From NCBI RefSeq assembly GCF_900100455.1, contig NZ_FNCV01000001.1, forward strand, positions 227,093-291,092: a stretch of DNA of 64,000 nucleotides, read 5' to 3'. The notes below the pieces were generated by a model. That model saw nothing but the letters and a program-made list of their open reading frames with translations. It had not been told where the DNA came from and did no database searches. The position numbers were made by a program, and so were the translations under genes. The DNA is from Roseospirillum parvum (GTDB lineage Bacteria > Pseudomonadota > Alphaproteobacteria > Rhodospirillales > Rhodospirillaceae). Below, in pieces: positions 8,970-18,316 of the stretch (positions within the stretch are counted from its first letter, which is position 1; every line of letters begins with the position of its first letter).

Positions 8970-9760
8970 GCCCCCGCGACGCTAGCCCGCCGGTGCTGCG
9001 GGCCGAGGGTCTGGTCAAGGCGTTCGGCGGCATCCGGGCGGTGGATGGGGTCGATCTCAGCCTCGACGCCGGCACCATCAGCGCCCTGATCGGCCCCAAT
9101 GGTGCCGGCAAGACCACCTGCTTCCATCTGCTGGCCGGCCAGCTTCGGCCCGACGCCGGGCGGCTGTGGCTGGACGGGCGCGACATCAGCCGCCTTGAGC
9201 CGCACCGCCGGGCCGCCCTGGGGCTGGCCCGCACGTTCCAGATTGCCGGCGTTTTCCCGTCGCTCAGTCTGGCCGACAACCTGGCCCTGGCCGCCGAGGC
9301 GCCGCGCCGCCCGCGGCCGGGGCTCAGGCGGCGCGCGGCGCCCGACGCGGCGACCCTGCTGGCCCGGGTCGGGCTCGACCTCGACCCGGGCCGCCCGGCC
9401 GCCGGCCTGAGCTACGGGCAGGTCAAGCGCCTGGAGTTGGCGATGGCCCTGGCCGGCCGCCCGCGCCTGTTGCTGATGGACGAGCCCACCGCCGGCCTCG
9501 ACGGGCCCGAGCGCGACCGCCTGCTGGGGCTGGTCGCCGGGCAGGTCGCCGAGCAGGGGCTGACCGTGCTGTTCACCGAGCACGACGTGGCGGCCGTCTT
9601 CGCCCACGCCGGGCGGGTGCTGGCGATGGCCGACGGGCGCTTGATCGCCGACGGCCCGCCGGCCGCCGTGGCCGCCGATCCGGCGGTGCAACGGCTCTAC
9701 CTGGGCCGGCCGTCAACTGGGTCGGCAACAGGGTTTGCCCCCTCCGGCCAGGACGTGTAA
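8966..9760 (+). CDS. branched-chain amino-acid ABC transporter ATPase (LivG-like)
   Basis: ATP-binding subunit of 264 aa. It has Walker A GPNGAGKTT, Q-loop region ARTFQIAGVFPSLSLADNL, signature LSYGQVKRLELA, Walker B LLLMDEPTAGLD and H-loop FTEHDV. The Walker A and Q-loop surroundings fit LivG. It starts inside the permease stop (ATGA overlap), so the three genes form one transporter operon. A partner LivF ATPase is not encoded next to it: the following gene is a glycosyltransferase. Either this subunit homodimerises or LivF lies elsewhere. Confidence 0.92.
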   Translation: MSPRDASPPVLRAEGLVKAFGGIRAVDGVDLSLDAGTISALIGPNGAGKTTCFHLLAGQLRPDAGRLWLDGRDISRLEPHRRAALGLARTFQIAGVFPSLSLADNLALAAEAPRRPRPGLRRRAAPDAATLLARVGLDLDPGRPAAGLSYGQVKRLELAMALAGRPRLLLMDEPTAGLDGPERDRLLGLVAGQVAEQGLTVLFTEHDVAAVFAHAGRVLAMADGRLIADGPPAAVAADPAVQRLYLGRPSTGSATGFAPSGQDV

Positions 9761-9806
9761 GAAAGGCGCCGCCCCCCTCCAAGCCCTCACATCGGGACCG
9801 TCTGCC

Positions 9807-10571
9807 ATGAGCCCCCATCCCGCGCCCGCCACGCCATCCTCCGGGGCGCCCGAGCTGGCCGTCGTCGTGCCGGTGCGCAACGAGGCGGACAACATCGACA
9901 GCCTGATCGAGGAAATCCACGCCGCCCTCGACGGCCGCCTGGCGTTCGAGGTGATCTATGTCGATGACGGCTCCGACGACGCCACGCCCCAGGTCCTGAA
10001 GCAGGCCAAGGCCCGCTGGCCGCGCCTGCGCACCGCCCGCCACGCCGCCTCGGCCGGGCAGAGCAAGGCCATCCTCACCGGCGTTCAGATCGCCCGCGCC
10101 CCGTGGATCGCCACCCTCGATGGCGACGGCCAGAACGATCCGGCCGACATCCCGGCCCTGCTCGAGGCCAGCCGGGGGCAGGGCGCGGAGCGGGCCAAGG
10201 TGCTGATCGCCGGGCACCGCCGCAAGCGGCGCGACACCTTGGTCAAGCAGATCTCCTCGCGCATCGCCAACCGGGTGCGGGCCGGCCTGCTGGGAGACGA
10301 CACCCCGGACACCGGGTGCGGCCTGAAGGTCTTTGCCCGCGCCACCTTCCTCGACCTGCCGCGTTTCGATCACATGCACCGCTTCCTGCCGGCCCTCATC
10401 ATCCGCGAGGGGGGGCGGGTGGTCAGCGTCGGGGTCAACCACCGCCACCGCACCCGGGGGACCAGCAAGTACGGCACCTTCGACCGGCTGTGGGTGGGGC
10501 TGGTCGATCTGGCCGGAGTGCGCTGGCTGATGGCCCGGGCCCGCCGGCCGATTGTCGAGGACCATGACTGA
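9807..10571 (+). CDS. glycosyltransferase family 2, dolichol-phosphate mannosyltransferase-like
   Basis: 254-residue GT-A fold transferase. It starts with ELAVVVPVRNEADNIDSLIEEI, followed by the nucleotide-sugar motif VIYVDDGSDDAT and the metal/donor motif ATLDGDGQNDPADI. The DTGCGLKVF segment and HRHRTRGTSKYG near the C-terminus are typical of DPM1-like enzymes that load a sugar onto a polyprenyl phosphate. No membrane anchor is present. The gene overlaps the following TVP38 membrane protein by 8 bases, suggesting a shared membrane-lipid or glycan process. The sugar and acceptor are not determinable here. Confidence 0.88.
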   Translation: MSPHPAPATPSSGAPELAVVVPVRNEADNIDSLIEEIHAALDGRLAFEVIYVDDGSDDATPQVLKQAKARWPRLRTARHAASAGQSKAILTGVQIARAPWIATLDGDGQNDPADIPALLEASRGQGAERAKVLIAGHRRKRRDTLVKQISSRIANRVRAGLLGDDTPDTGCGLKVFARATFLDLPRFDHMHRFLPALIIREGGRVVSVGVNHRHRTRGTSKYGTFDRLWVGLVDLAGVRWLMARARRPIVEDHD

Positions 10572-11340
10572 GCCCACCCCGGCCGACTCTCCCGACCCCG
10601 AGCTGACCGGCAACGGCGGCGGCCTCAAACCCCTGCTCAAGGGGCTGGTGCTGATCGCCAGTCTGGCCGCCATCGGCTTCCTGGTCACCGTTTCCGGCCT
10701 GCGCGAGGCGCTCGACACCGCCTGGGTGGAAAGCGCCGTGGCCGACCAGGGGGGGCTTGGCATCCTGCTCTATCTGGCGGTTGGCGCCCTGGCCACGGCG
10801 GTCGGCCTGCCCCGGCAGGCGGTGGCCTTCCTGGGCGGCTACGCCTTCGGGGTGGTGATGGGCACGCTGTGGGGGGTGCTGGCCGCCGCCCTGGGCTGCG
10901 CGCTGGCCTTCCACTATGCCCGCTTCCTGGGCCGCGACATGGTCAAGCAGCGCTTTGCCCGGCGCATCGCCCGGGTCGACAACCTGCTCGCCGGCCATCC
11001 CTTCACCATGACCCTTCTCATCCGTTTCCTGCCGGTGGGCAGCAACCTTTTGACCAATCTGGCGGCCGGGGTGTCGAGCGTGCCGGCGGGGCCGTTCGTG
11101 CTCGGCTCGCTGGTCGGCTACCTGCCGCAGACCATCGTCTTCGCCCTGGCCGGCAAGGCGGTGAAGCTGGACCCCGCCTTCCACCTCGATCCGCTGGTCT
11201 CGCTGCTTCTGGCGGCGGCGCTGCTGGTCGTCTCCGGCGGCCTGGGGGTGAGCCTGTACCGTCGCGTGCGGCGCTCTGACGCGACGGCGCACGGGGCGGC
11301 TCACGGGGCGGCCGAAAAAGGGCGCGACTTTCCCACTTGA
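10564..11340 (+). CDS. TVP38/TMEM64 family membrane protein
   Basis: Integral membrane protein of 258 aa in the VTT/DedA-like TVP38 family. After a hydrophilic N-terminus come a hydrophobic segment (LVLIASLAAIGFLVTVSG) and the family core AVAFLGGYAFGVVMGTLWG, then LLIRFLPVGSNLLTNLAAGV and a last pair of helices. The ATG at 10564 overlaps the glycosyltransferase end, giving likely translational coupling; an in-frame ATG at 10552 would overlap more. Members are thought to affect membrane lipid handling, but the substrate is not established. The groES promoter starts within its last codon. Confidence 0.82.
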   Translation: MTEPTPADSPDPELTGNGGGLKPLLKGLVLIASLAAIGFLVTVSGLREALDTAWVESAVADQGGLGILLYLAVGALATAVGLPRQAVAFLGGYAFGVVMGTLWGVLAAALGCALAFHYARFLGRDMVKQRFARRIARVDNLLAGHPFTMTLLIRFLPVGSNLLTNLAAGVSSVPAGPFVLGSLVGYLPQTIVFALAGKAVKLDPAFHLDPLVSLLLAAALLVVSGGLGVSLYRRVRRSDATAHGAAHGAAEKGRDFPT

Positions 11341-11365
11341 CGGACTCCGGGCCGGCGCCTATCTG
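11337..11365 (+). promoter_or_regulatory. groES-groEL promoter
   Basis: A sigma-70-type promoter is visible as TTGACG (11337-11342), a 17-base spacer and TATCTG (11360-11365). The -35 element overlaps the stop codon of the TVP38 gene. The CIRCE operator follows at once, as expected for an HrcA-repressed heat-shock operon. Confidence 0.8.
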
Positions 11366-11366
11366 C

Positions 11367-11393
11367 TTGGCACTCGCCGACCGGGAGTGCTAA
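11367..11393. promoter_or_regulatory. CIRCE operator (HrcA-binding site)
   Basis: Inverted repeat TTGGCACTC-N9-GAGTGCTAA, differing at one position from the canonical CIRCE element TTAGCACTC-N9-GAGTGCTAA. It sits just downstream of the -10 box and about 150 bases before groES. HrcA is known to bind such sites and repress chaperonin transcription until heat stress titrates GroEL. The hrcA gene is not in this window. Confidence 0.95.
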
Positions 11394-11543
11394 CAGGGGC
11401 GCCAAGCCAAGGGTTCTCACAGGACCCGCGCGGGTGCCCCCGGAAGGGAAACCTTCCAGCGGCCCGGTCTGGCGGTCCCTTATCCGTCTTTTCAGACACT
11501 GATCTTTCACTCAAATCCCAACCAGATCCATGGAGGCCTACCC

Positions 11544-13557
<2,014 letters not shown>

Positions 13558-13592
13558 GCCCCGCTCCCAGCCGAGCCCGGCTCGCTGCGGAA

Positions 13593-13619
13593 GGCCCGCC
13601 CTTTTGGGGCGGGCCTTTT
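13593..13619 (+). terminator. groEL intrinsic terminator
   Basis: Perfect 9-bp stem GGCCCGCCC / GGGCGGGCC with a short T-rich loop, followed by TTTTC. It lies 36 bases after the groEL stop. A near-identical hairpin recurs at 14048-14074. Confidence 0.9.
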
Positions 13620-13663
13620 CGCGTTCGCCGGGGGGCGCGCCCATGCTGGTTTTTGGAAACTGG

Positions 13664-13682
13664 GGCGGCATGGGCTTCTGAT
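13664..13682 (+). pseudogene. possible duplicated 3' end of groEL
   Basis: Seventeen bases (gggcggcatgggcttct) identical to the last codons of groEL (GGMGF) recur here about 125 bases after the real end, again followed by a stop (TGA instead of TAA). It looks like a relic of a duplicated groEL tail, or of an element that inserted next to groEL and carried a piece away. It is too short to be functional. Confidence 0.4.
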
Positions 13683-14030
13683 ACCAACCGGCGATGATGA
13701 GGAACTCATCGCCGGTTGGTATGAAAGGGGCTTTGCCCCTTTGAAACCCCACCGGGGGAGCCAGGGGCTCCCCCGGACCCCCTCCATTCATTGATCGCCG
13801 AGCGAGCCGACGGATTTCCGCACACAGGCCTTGGCCTGCCCCATTGGGAGGGTGAGCTCCGGCCGCGTGCCCATTCCCCGGTTGTTTTCGCAGGCCAGCA
13901 AAGCTGGCCTGCAACCAAAAAAAACACAACGCGTTCCGTTCAGAGGCAACGATTGTTCACCAACGAATGGAGGGGGTTCGGGGGACCGCCTCGGTCCCCC
14001 GATGGGGGCTTGGGGGCAAAGCCCCCAATC
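13681..14030. repeat. composite inverted-repeat element 1 (downstream of groEL)
   Basis: About 350 bases with no credible gene. It holds a perfect 17-bp inverted repeat (13681-13697 / 13706-13722), then a forward copy of a GC-rich dispersed repeat (13724-13787: GGGGC-TTT-GCCCC hairpin, then GGGGGAGCC...GGCTCCCCC hairpin). Next is a perfect 10-bp stem GCAGGCCAGC / GCTGGCCTGC (13890-13912) followed by CAACC and an A-run, and finally a reverse copy of the dispersed repeat (13965-14030). The same architecture recurs at 38130-38473 and, with a different centre, at 49185-49438. No transposase is present. Confidence 0.8.
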
Positions 14031-14047
14031 AGCCGCCCGAGCCGGAA

Positions 14048-14074
14048 GGCCCGCCCCATTGGGGCGGGCCTTTT
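14048..14074 (+). terminator. second groEL-type terminator hairpin
   Basis: Perfect 10-bp stem GGCCCGCCCC / GGGGCGGGCC with ATT loop and TTTT tail. It is nearly identical to the groEL terminator, so the segment carrying both may derive from a duplication. Confidence 0.75.
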
Positions 14075-14128
14075 CGCGTCCGTGGGGTGGGGTTGATCGG
14101 GCGGGCCGAGGCGGGCACAGTGACCCAC

Positions 14129-14632
14129 ATGCCCCTGTCAGCCCGCCTTCCCCGTTTCCTGCTGGCCGCCCTGCTCCTGGCGCTGCCCACTGCGCCGGTC
14201 GCGGCCGCGCAGTGGACCGACGACGTGCCGGCCCGCCTGGCCGGCACCTGGACCGATCAAGTGCCGGCCCGTCTGGCCGGCACCTGGACCGATCAAGTGC
14301 CGGCCCGTCTGGCCGGCACCTGGACCGATCAAGTGCCGGCCCGTCTGGCCGGCACCTGGGCCGAGGAGGGGGCCGACTGCGACGACCCGGACAGCCGCCT
14401 TTTGATCTTCTCCGATGGCGGTTATCGCTGGCGTCTGTCGGTCACCAAGTGGGGGCTGGCCCGGGGCCAGTACCGCTACCCCAACAGCCAGGCCCGGCGC
14501 ATCGAGTTCCGCCTCCGGCGCTTCTTCCAGACCTCGGACGCGGCCGACTACATCCTCATCCTCGACGGTGCGGACCTGAAGAAGGTCAACCCCAGCGGGC
14601 GCACCACCAAGGTCTACCGGCGCTGCCGCTGA
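14129..14632 (+). CDS. secreted protein with internal 12-residue tandem repeats
   Basis: Predicted periplasmic protein of 167 aa with signal peptide MPLSARLPRFLLAALLLALP and cleavage near PVAAA. The mature start consists of four tandem copies of WTDQVPARLAGT (first copy WTDDVPARLAGT), running into WAEEGADCDDPDSRLLIFSDGGYRW. The C-terminal domain looks like a small beta protein (LAGTW...FSDGGYRW...RRIEFRLRRFFQ...ILILDGADLKKV) with two or three Cys. No family is recognised. Removing three copies leaves a contiguous LAGTWAEEGADC start, so the repeats look like a recent expansion. An in-frame GTG at 14120 is an alternative start. Confidence 0.72.
   Translation: MPLSARLPRFLLAALLLALPTAPVAAAQWTDDVPARLAGTWTDQVPARLAGTWTDQVPARLAGTWTDQVPARLAGTWAEEGADCDDPDSRLLIFSDGGYRWRLSVTKWGLARGQYRYPNSQARRIEFRLRRFFQTSDAADYILILDGADLKKVNPSGRTTKVYRRCR
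14213..14356 (+). repeat. 36-bp in-frame tandem repeat x4
   Basis: Four consecutive 36-bp units at 14213-14248, 14249-14284, 14285-14320 and 14321-14356. The last three are identical at the nucleotide level and the first differs at four positions. Identity including third codon positions indicates recent duplication. Confidence 0.95.
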
Positions 14633-14647
14633 GGGCGCGGGGCGCGT

Positions 14648-15628
14648 CTACGCCGGCGCCCCCAGGCGCTCCAGCAGCAGGGCGCGCAGGGGGACCAGGG
14701 CGTCCAGGGTTTCCCGGGTTACCGTCACCAGGTCCTGGGCGCTGCACGGATAGCCCAGGATGTTGGCCACCCCCAGGGTGTCGCATTCCTCGACGATCTC
14801 GAACGGGTCGCCGAACAGGGTGGCGATGACCAGGGTCGAGCGGGTGCGGTACAGTTCGCGGGCGAAGCGGCCGGCGTACTCGGCCGACCAGTCGAGGAAC
14901 ACCAGCTCCGGCGCGTGGGCCTCGATCAGCGCCGGGGCGTCGAGCACGCGGTTGGTCTGGGCGACCTGCATGCCCTGGTCCTTCAGGGTGCGGATCAGCG
15001 CGTTGCGGCGCTCCATGTTGCTTTCGATGACCGCCACCCAGCGCCCCGACAGGGCCTCGCCGGCCGAGGCTCCGTCGCTGCCGGTTTCGCGCTGGCGCAG
15101 TTTCCTGGCGATCTGGGCGTAGCGGAAGCGGGCGATGTCGGCCTCCACCTCGCGGCGGCTGGCCATTGCCTCGGCGTAGTGGCGGCGATCCTCGTCCAGG
15201 ATGTGGCGGACCAGCCACATGTGCAGGAACTTCAGGGTCTCGGCGAAGGGGAAGGCCGCCGGGTCGGTGTTGAAGGCCTTCACCGACTGGTCCATCTTGC
15301 CCAGGATGCGCCGGTGAATGGCGCCGTGCTCCTCCACCGTGGCCGCCGCGACGCCGGCCTTCCTCATCGCCTCTTCCTCGATGAAGAAGTGGATCTTGCA
15401 GTAGCTGACGATCATCAGCAACTCGCGGTAGACCGCCGGCAGGCTGTCGCGCCACACCGGTTCGAGCAGGATCATCCGGTTCAGGCAGCCGACCAGGATC
15501 TGGTGGTGCAGGTCCAGGGTTGGCGAGCGCACGCTGAGCTCGTCGGTCCAGGAAACCAGGCGTTGACGTGTCGCCGGGTCGATCATGGGGGCGGTCTCGG
15601 TGAACACCGCGCGCAGATCGGAACGCAT
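14648..15628 (-). CDS. bacteriohemerythrin fused to a degenerate receiver domain
   Basis: 326-residue cytoplasmic protein. Residues about 20-165 are a hemerythrin four-helix domain with the di-iron ligands in order: TLDLHHQILVGCLN, KIHFFIEEEAM, EHGAIHRRI and LHMWLVRHILDEDRR. Residues about 195-310 resemble a response-regulator receiver: VAVIESNMERRN, a phosphoacceptor-like Asp in LVFLDWS, and the end ANILGYPCSAQDL. The usual acidic pair is reduced to one Glu and the conserved Lys is missing, so phosphorylation is doubtful. It probably senses O2 or redox state. The next gene upstream on the same strand encodes a PilZ protein. An in-frame ATG gives MIDPATRQR as an alternative start. Confidence 0.85.
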   Translation of the reverse strand: MRSDLRAVFTETAPMIDPATRQRLVSWTDELSVRSPTLDLHHQILVGCLNRMILLEPVWRDSLPAVYRELLMIVSYCKIHFFIEEEAMRKAGVAAATVEEHGAIHRRILGKMDQSVKAFNTDPAAFPFAETLKFLHMWLVRHILDEDRRHYAEAMASRREVEADIARFRYAQIARKLRQRETGSDGASAGEALSGRWVAVIESNMERRNALIRTLKDQGMQVAQTNRVLDAPALIEAHAPELVFLDWSAEYAGRFARELYRTRSTLVIATLFGDPFEIVEECDTLGVANILGYPCSAQDLVTVTRETLDALVPLRALLLERLGAPA

Positions 15629-15630
15629 TG

Positions 15631-15698
15631 GAAGACCTCGGGAAAGGGAAGACCTCGGGAAAGGGAAGACCTCGGGAAAGGGAAGACCTCGGGAAAGC
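15631..15698. repeat. 17-bp tandem repeat x4 carrying the hemerythrin ribosome-binding site
   Basis: Four head-to-tail copies of gaagacctcgggaaagg (15631-15647, 15648-15664, 15665-15681, 15682-15698; last base differs). They fill the whole gap between the PilZ stop and the hemerythrin start. On the minus strand each unit contains CCCGAGGTCTTC, and the copy next to the ATG provides GAGG at normal spacing. Confidence 0.95.
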
Positions 15699-15700
15699 GG

Positions 15701-16237
15701 TTACTCGGGATCGGTGTCGGGGCGGCTGGCGGCGAGGATCGCCGCCTCGGCATCGCGGATGCGGCGCAACTCGTTGCGCAGGGCCTCGAAGGATTCACCC
15801 AGACTGCGGGCGTGCTGGGTGATCTTGGGATTGCCCATGTGCTGGTAAAGCTCCATGGTGCGCAGCAGCTTGTAGGGGGCGACCGATTCCATCATGCCCA
15901 ACAGCTCGTTGGCCCGGGCCCCGGTCTTGCCCTGCTCGACCTTGATCTTGTCGGTGAAGTGCAGCCCGATGTCGCGGTCGTTCTGGCGCACCACCTGGGC
16001 CGCCACGTCGCGCCCGTCGTTCAGGCGCAGGATGACCAGCTCGGGCAACCGCATCATGCGATCCGACAGGGTCAGCCGGGCGCCGGTCTCGGACATGTCG
16101 CGCAACGAGGCGTCGAGCACCGAGCGGCCGTCGTTGAAGATCAGCTTGACCGCCTTCAGCACCCGGCGTCGGCTGGCTTGGCGGCGGTTGCGGGCGTCCT
16201 CCCGGAAGGCTTCGGAATCGCGTTTGCCGAAACTCAT
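15701..16237 (-). CDS. PilZ domain protein
   Basis: 178-residue cytoplasmic protein with an N-terminal basic region holding the c-di-GMP-binding Arg pair (RRQASRRRVLKAVK, about residues 20-33). The PilZ barrel motif DMSETGARLTLSD (D-x-S-x-x-G) follows at about 48-60. The C-terminal half is helical (LLGMMESVAPYKLLRTMELYQHMGN). It is expected to bind cyclic di-GMP and change behaviour such as motility. It lies just upstream of the hemerythrin-receiver gene on the same strand, separated only by the 17-bp repeats. The ATG at 16237 gives MSFGKRDSEAFRED; the open frame upstream lacks family similarity. Confidence 0.85.
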   Translation of the reverse strand: MSFGKRDSEAFREDARNRRQASRRRVLKAVKLIFNDGRSVLDASLRDMSETGARLTLSDRMMRLPELVILRLNDGRDVAAQVVRQNDRDIGLHFTDKIKVEQGKTGARANELLGMMESVAPYKLLRTMELYQHMGNPKITQHARSLGESFEALRNELRRIRDAEAAILAASRPDTDPE

Positions 16238-16393
16238 GGGTCCTTGATCCTCGACTGGGCAACCCGCAAAAGGGCGCGCCGGAAGCTCCCCCGTGCCGTT
16301 CAAGCTATGAAATGTGCCGATGCGGGCGTTCTGTCCAGCACTATTCGGTGACCAAGTCACCGTTCGCGCCGCATGGCACCGTTAAGGATGAGG

Positions 16394-16438
16394 CCCGTGT
16401 CCCGAATGCCCGTGTCCCGAATGCCCGTTTCCCGAATG
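16394..16438. repeat. 15-bp tandem repeat x3
   Basis: Three copies of cccgtgtcccgaatg (third copy reads cccgttt at its start) at 16394-16408, 16409-16423 and 16424-16438, about 30 bases before the alpha/beta hydrolase start. No binding-site assignment is possible. Confidence 0.9.
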
Positions 16439-16467
16439 ATCAAGCCGGTTGTTGTCGAGCCCCGCTG

Positions 16468-17334
16468 ATGGATCCATTGCCCCCGACTCTCTGGTTTCTT
16501 GGTGGCCTGGCCGGCCTTGCCCTGGGGCGGGCCGCCGTCCACCTGGCCTTTCGCGCCCCCCGTCTGGCCGAAACCGACTGCCCGGCCGACCACGGTCTGG
16601 CCGGTGGCCCGGTGGCCCTGCCGACGCTGCGCGGGCGCACCCTCAGGGGCTTCTACATCCCGCCGGCCGACACCCCCGGCCCGGCCTTCTGCATGATCCA
16701 TGGCTGGGGGGCCAATGCCTCGGTCATGCTGCCCCTGGCGGCCCGCCTGCACGGCCATGACGGTCGCGCCGTGCTGCTGCTGGCGGCGCGCAACCACGGC
16801 GATTCCGATGCCGACACCTTCTCCTCCATGCCCCGTTTCGCCGAGGATCTGGCGGCCGGGCTCGATTGGTTGAAACAGCGCCCGGAGGTCGATCCCGGGC
16901 GGCTCACCGTGGCCGGCCACTCGGTGGGGGCCGCCGCCGCCCTGTTGTGCGCCAGCCGGCGCGACGATGTGGCCGGGGTGGTCGCCCTGTCGCCCTTCGC
17001 CCACCCCAATCTGGTGATGCGGGCCTACATGGAACGCGGCCACATCCCCTGGACCCCCATCGGCCGGCTGATCAGCCGCTATGTGGAGCACATCATCGGC
17101 CATCGCTTCGACGACATCGCCCCGGTCGCCACGGTGCGCCGCATCGCCGCCCCGGTGCTGATCGTGCATGGCCGCGACGATACCGTGGTGCCGCCCTGGC
17201 ACGCCGAACGGATCGCCGAAAACGGGCCGACCGCCCGGCTGGTTGTGCTCCCCGGCGTCGACCACTACGCCACCGACGACCTGACTCCGGTCGCCGACGC
17301 GATCCGCGCCTTTCCGGTCGGCCCCGCGAGCTGA
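16468..17334 (+). CDS. alpha/beta hydrolase
   Basis: 288-residue protein with an N-terminal hydrophobic anchor (LWFLGGLAGLALGRAAVHLAF) and an alpha/beta-hydrolase domain. The oxyanion-region motif is CMIHGWGANASVMLPL, the nucleophile elbow is AGHSVG (Ser), the acid lies in IVHGRDDTVVPP, and the catalytic His in PGVDHY. Substrate is unknown, with an ester or thioester most likely. The ATG at 16468 starts just before the hydrophobic segment; earlier in-frame codons would read through the 15-bp tandem repeats. It is divergent from the PilZ gene. Confidence 0.85.
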   Translation: MDPLPPTLWFLGGLAGLALGRAAVHLAFRAPRLAETDCPADHGLAGGPVALPTLRGRTLRGFYIPPADTPGPAFCMIHGWGANASVMLPLAARLHGHDGRAVLLLAARNHGDSDADTFSSMPRFAEDLAAGLDWLKQRPEVDPGRLTVAGHSVGAAAALLCASRRDDVAGVVALSPFAHPNLVMRAYMERGHIPWTPIGRLISRYVEHIIGHRFDDIAPVATVRRIAAPVLIVHGRDDTVVPPWHAERIAENGPTARLVVLPGVDHYATDDLTPVADAIRAFPVGPAS

Positions 17335-17372
17335 CCGGCGCGCCGGGCGGTTCGCTCGGATCGGCTCTACAC

Positions 17373-18299
17373 TTAAGATTTGCTCAGGGCGGCCAGTTGG
17401 GCCGGGGTGTAGGTGTAGCGGGTGCCGCAGTATTCGCAATCGACGTGGGCCGAGCCGTCGTCCTCGGTCAGGCTGGCCAGTTCCTCAGGGGCCAGGCTGG
17501 CCAGCACGGCATCGACGCGCTCGCGGGCGCAGCGGCAGCCGAAGGTGAGGTCGCGCGGCGTCTCGACCATCAGGCCGCTGGCGTGGAACAGGCGGTTGAG
17601 GAGGATCGGCGCCGGCAGCTCGGGGTCGAGCAGCTCGCCATCCTTCAGGCTCGACAGCAGAACCACGGCGGTGCGCCAACTGTCCTCGGCGTCGACCAGG
17701 GCCCGGCCGCCGTCCTCGGGCATCCGTTGCAGCAGGATCAGGCCGCCGCGCCAGCCCTCGGCGGTCTCGGCGAGGGCCAGCTTGACGGCGCTGTCGAGCT
17801 GTTCCGACTGGTGGAAGTAGGCGTGCACGGCGTCGCCCAGGGTGGCGCCGTCCAGCTCGACCAGGCCCTGGTAGCGCTGCTGGGCGGCGGCGCTGGGATC
17901 GACCGTGAAGGCCAGATGCCCGGGCCCCATCAGGTGGGGCACCGGGGCCTCGGCAACCCGCTCGGGGTCGAGGCTGGCGAGGCGGGTTTCCAGCGCCTCG
18001 GCGTGGAAGCGGGCGCAGGCGCGCACCTGCCCGCCGCTGGTCACGTCGGTGACCAGGGTGCGGATGGCCCCCTGACTGGCCGTCTGCAGGGTGAAGATGC
18101 CGTCGAACTTGAGCAGCGAGGCCAGCCCGGCGCCGAGCAGGATGGTCTCGCCGAGCAGCCGGTTGACCGCCGCCGGGTAGGCGTGGCGGCCCAGGATGTC
18201 GGCGAGCAGGGCATCGGCGCGGATCAGGCGGCCGCGAAAGGCGCCGCCCTCGATGCGGAAGGGGATGACCTGACCCAGCGGGGCAGCGGCATCGGACAT
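17373..18299 (-). CDS. hslO: Hsp33 redox-regulated chaperone HslO
   Basis: Cytoplasmic holdase chaperone of 308 aa activated by oxidation. The C-terminal zinc-binding redox switch is intact as CRC in LTFGCRCARERVDA and CxxC in DCEYCGTRYTYT. The N-terminal domain shows RLIRADALLADILGRH and LTDV-like FTLQTASQGAIRTLVTDV. The gene starts 18 bases after the argF stop on the same strand, so it may share the arginine transcript. The start gives MSDAAAPLGQVIPFRIE, the normal family N-terminus. Confidence 0.95.
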   Translation of the reverse strand: MSDAAAPLGQVIPFRIEGGAFRGRLIRADALLADILGRHAYPAAVNRLLGETILLGAGLASLLKFDGIFTLQTASQGAIRTLVTDVTSGGQVRACARFHAEALETRLASLDPERVAEAPVPHLMGPGHLAFTVDPSAAAQQRYQGLVELDGATLGDAVHAYFHQSEQLDSAVKLALAETAEGWRGGLILLQRMPEDGGRALVDAEDSWRTAVVLLSSLKDGELLDPELPAPILLNRLFHASGLMVETPRDLTFGCRCARERVDAVLASLAPEELASLTEDDGSAHVDCEYCGTRYTYTPAQLAALSKS

Positions 18300-18316
18300 G
18301 GTCGGGGCCTTTTCGC

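Noticed and set aside
13791..13964. Small coding regions inside repeat element 1
   Set aside because: Possible frames start inside palindromes, show no ribosome-binding site and have no recognisable protein pattern.
15631..15698. Short repeats suggesting a CRISPR array
   Set aside because: The 17-bp units are directly adjacent with no spacers, and no cas gene is in the window.
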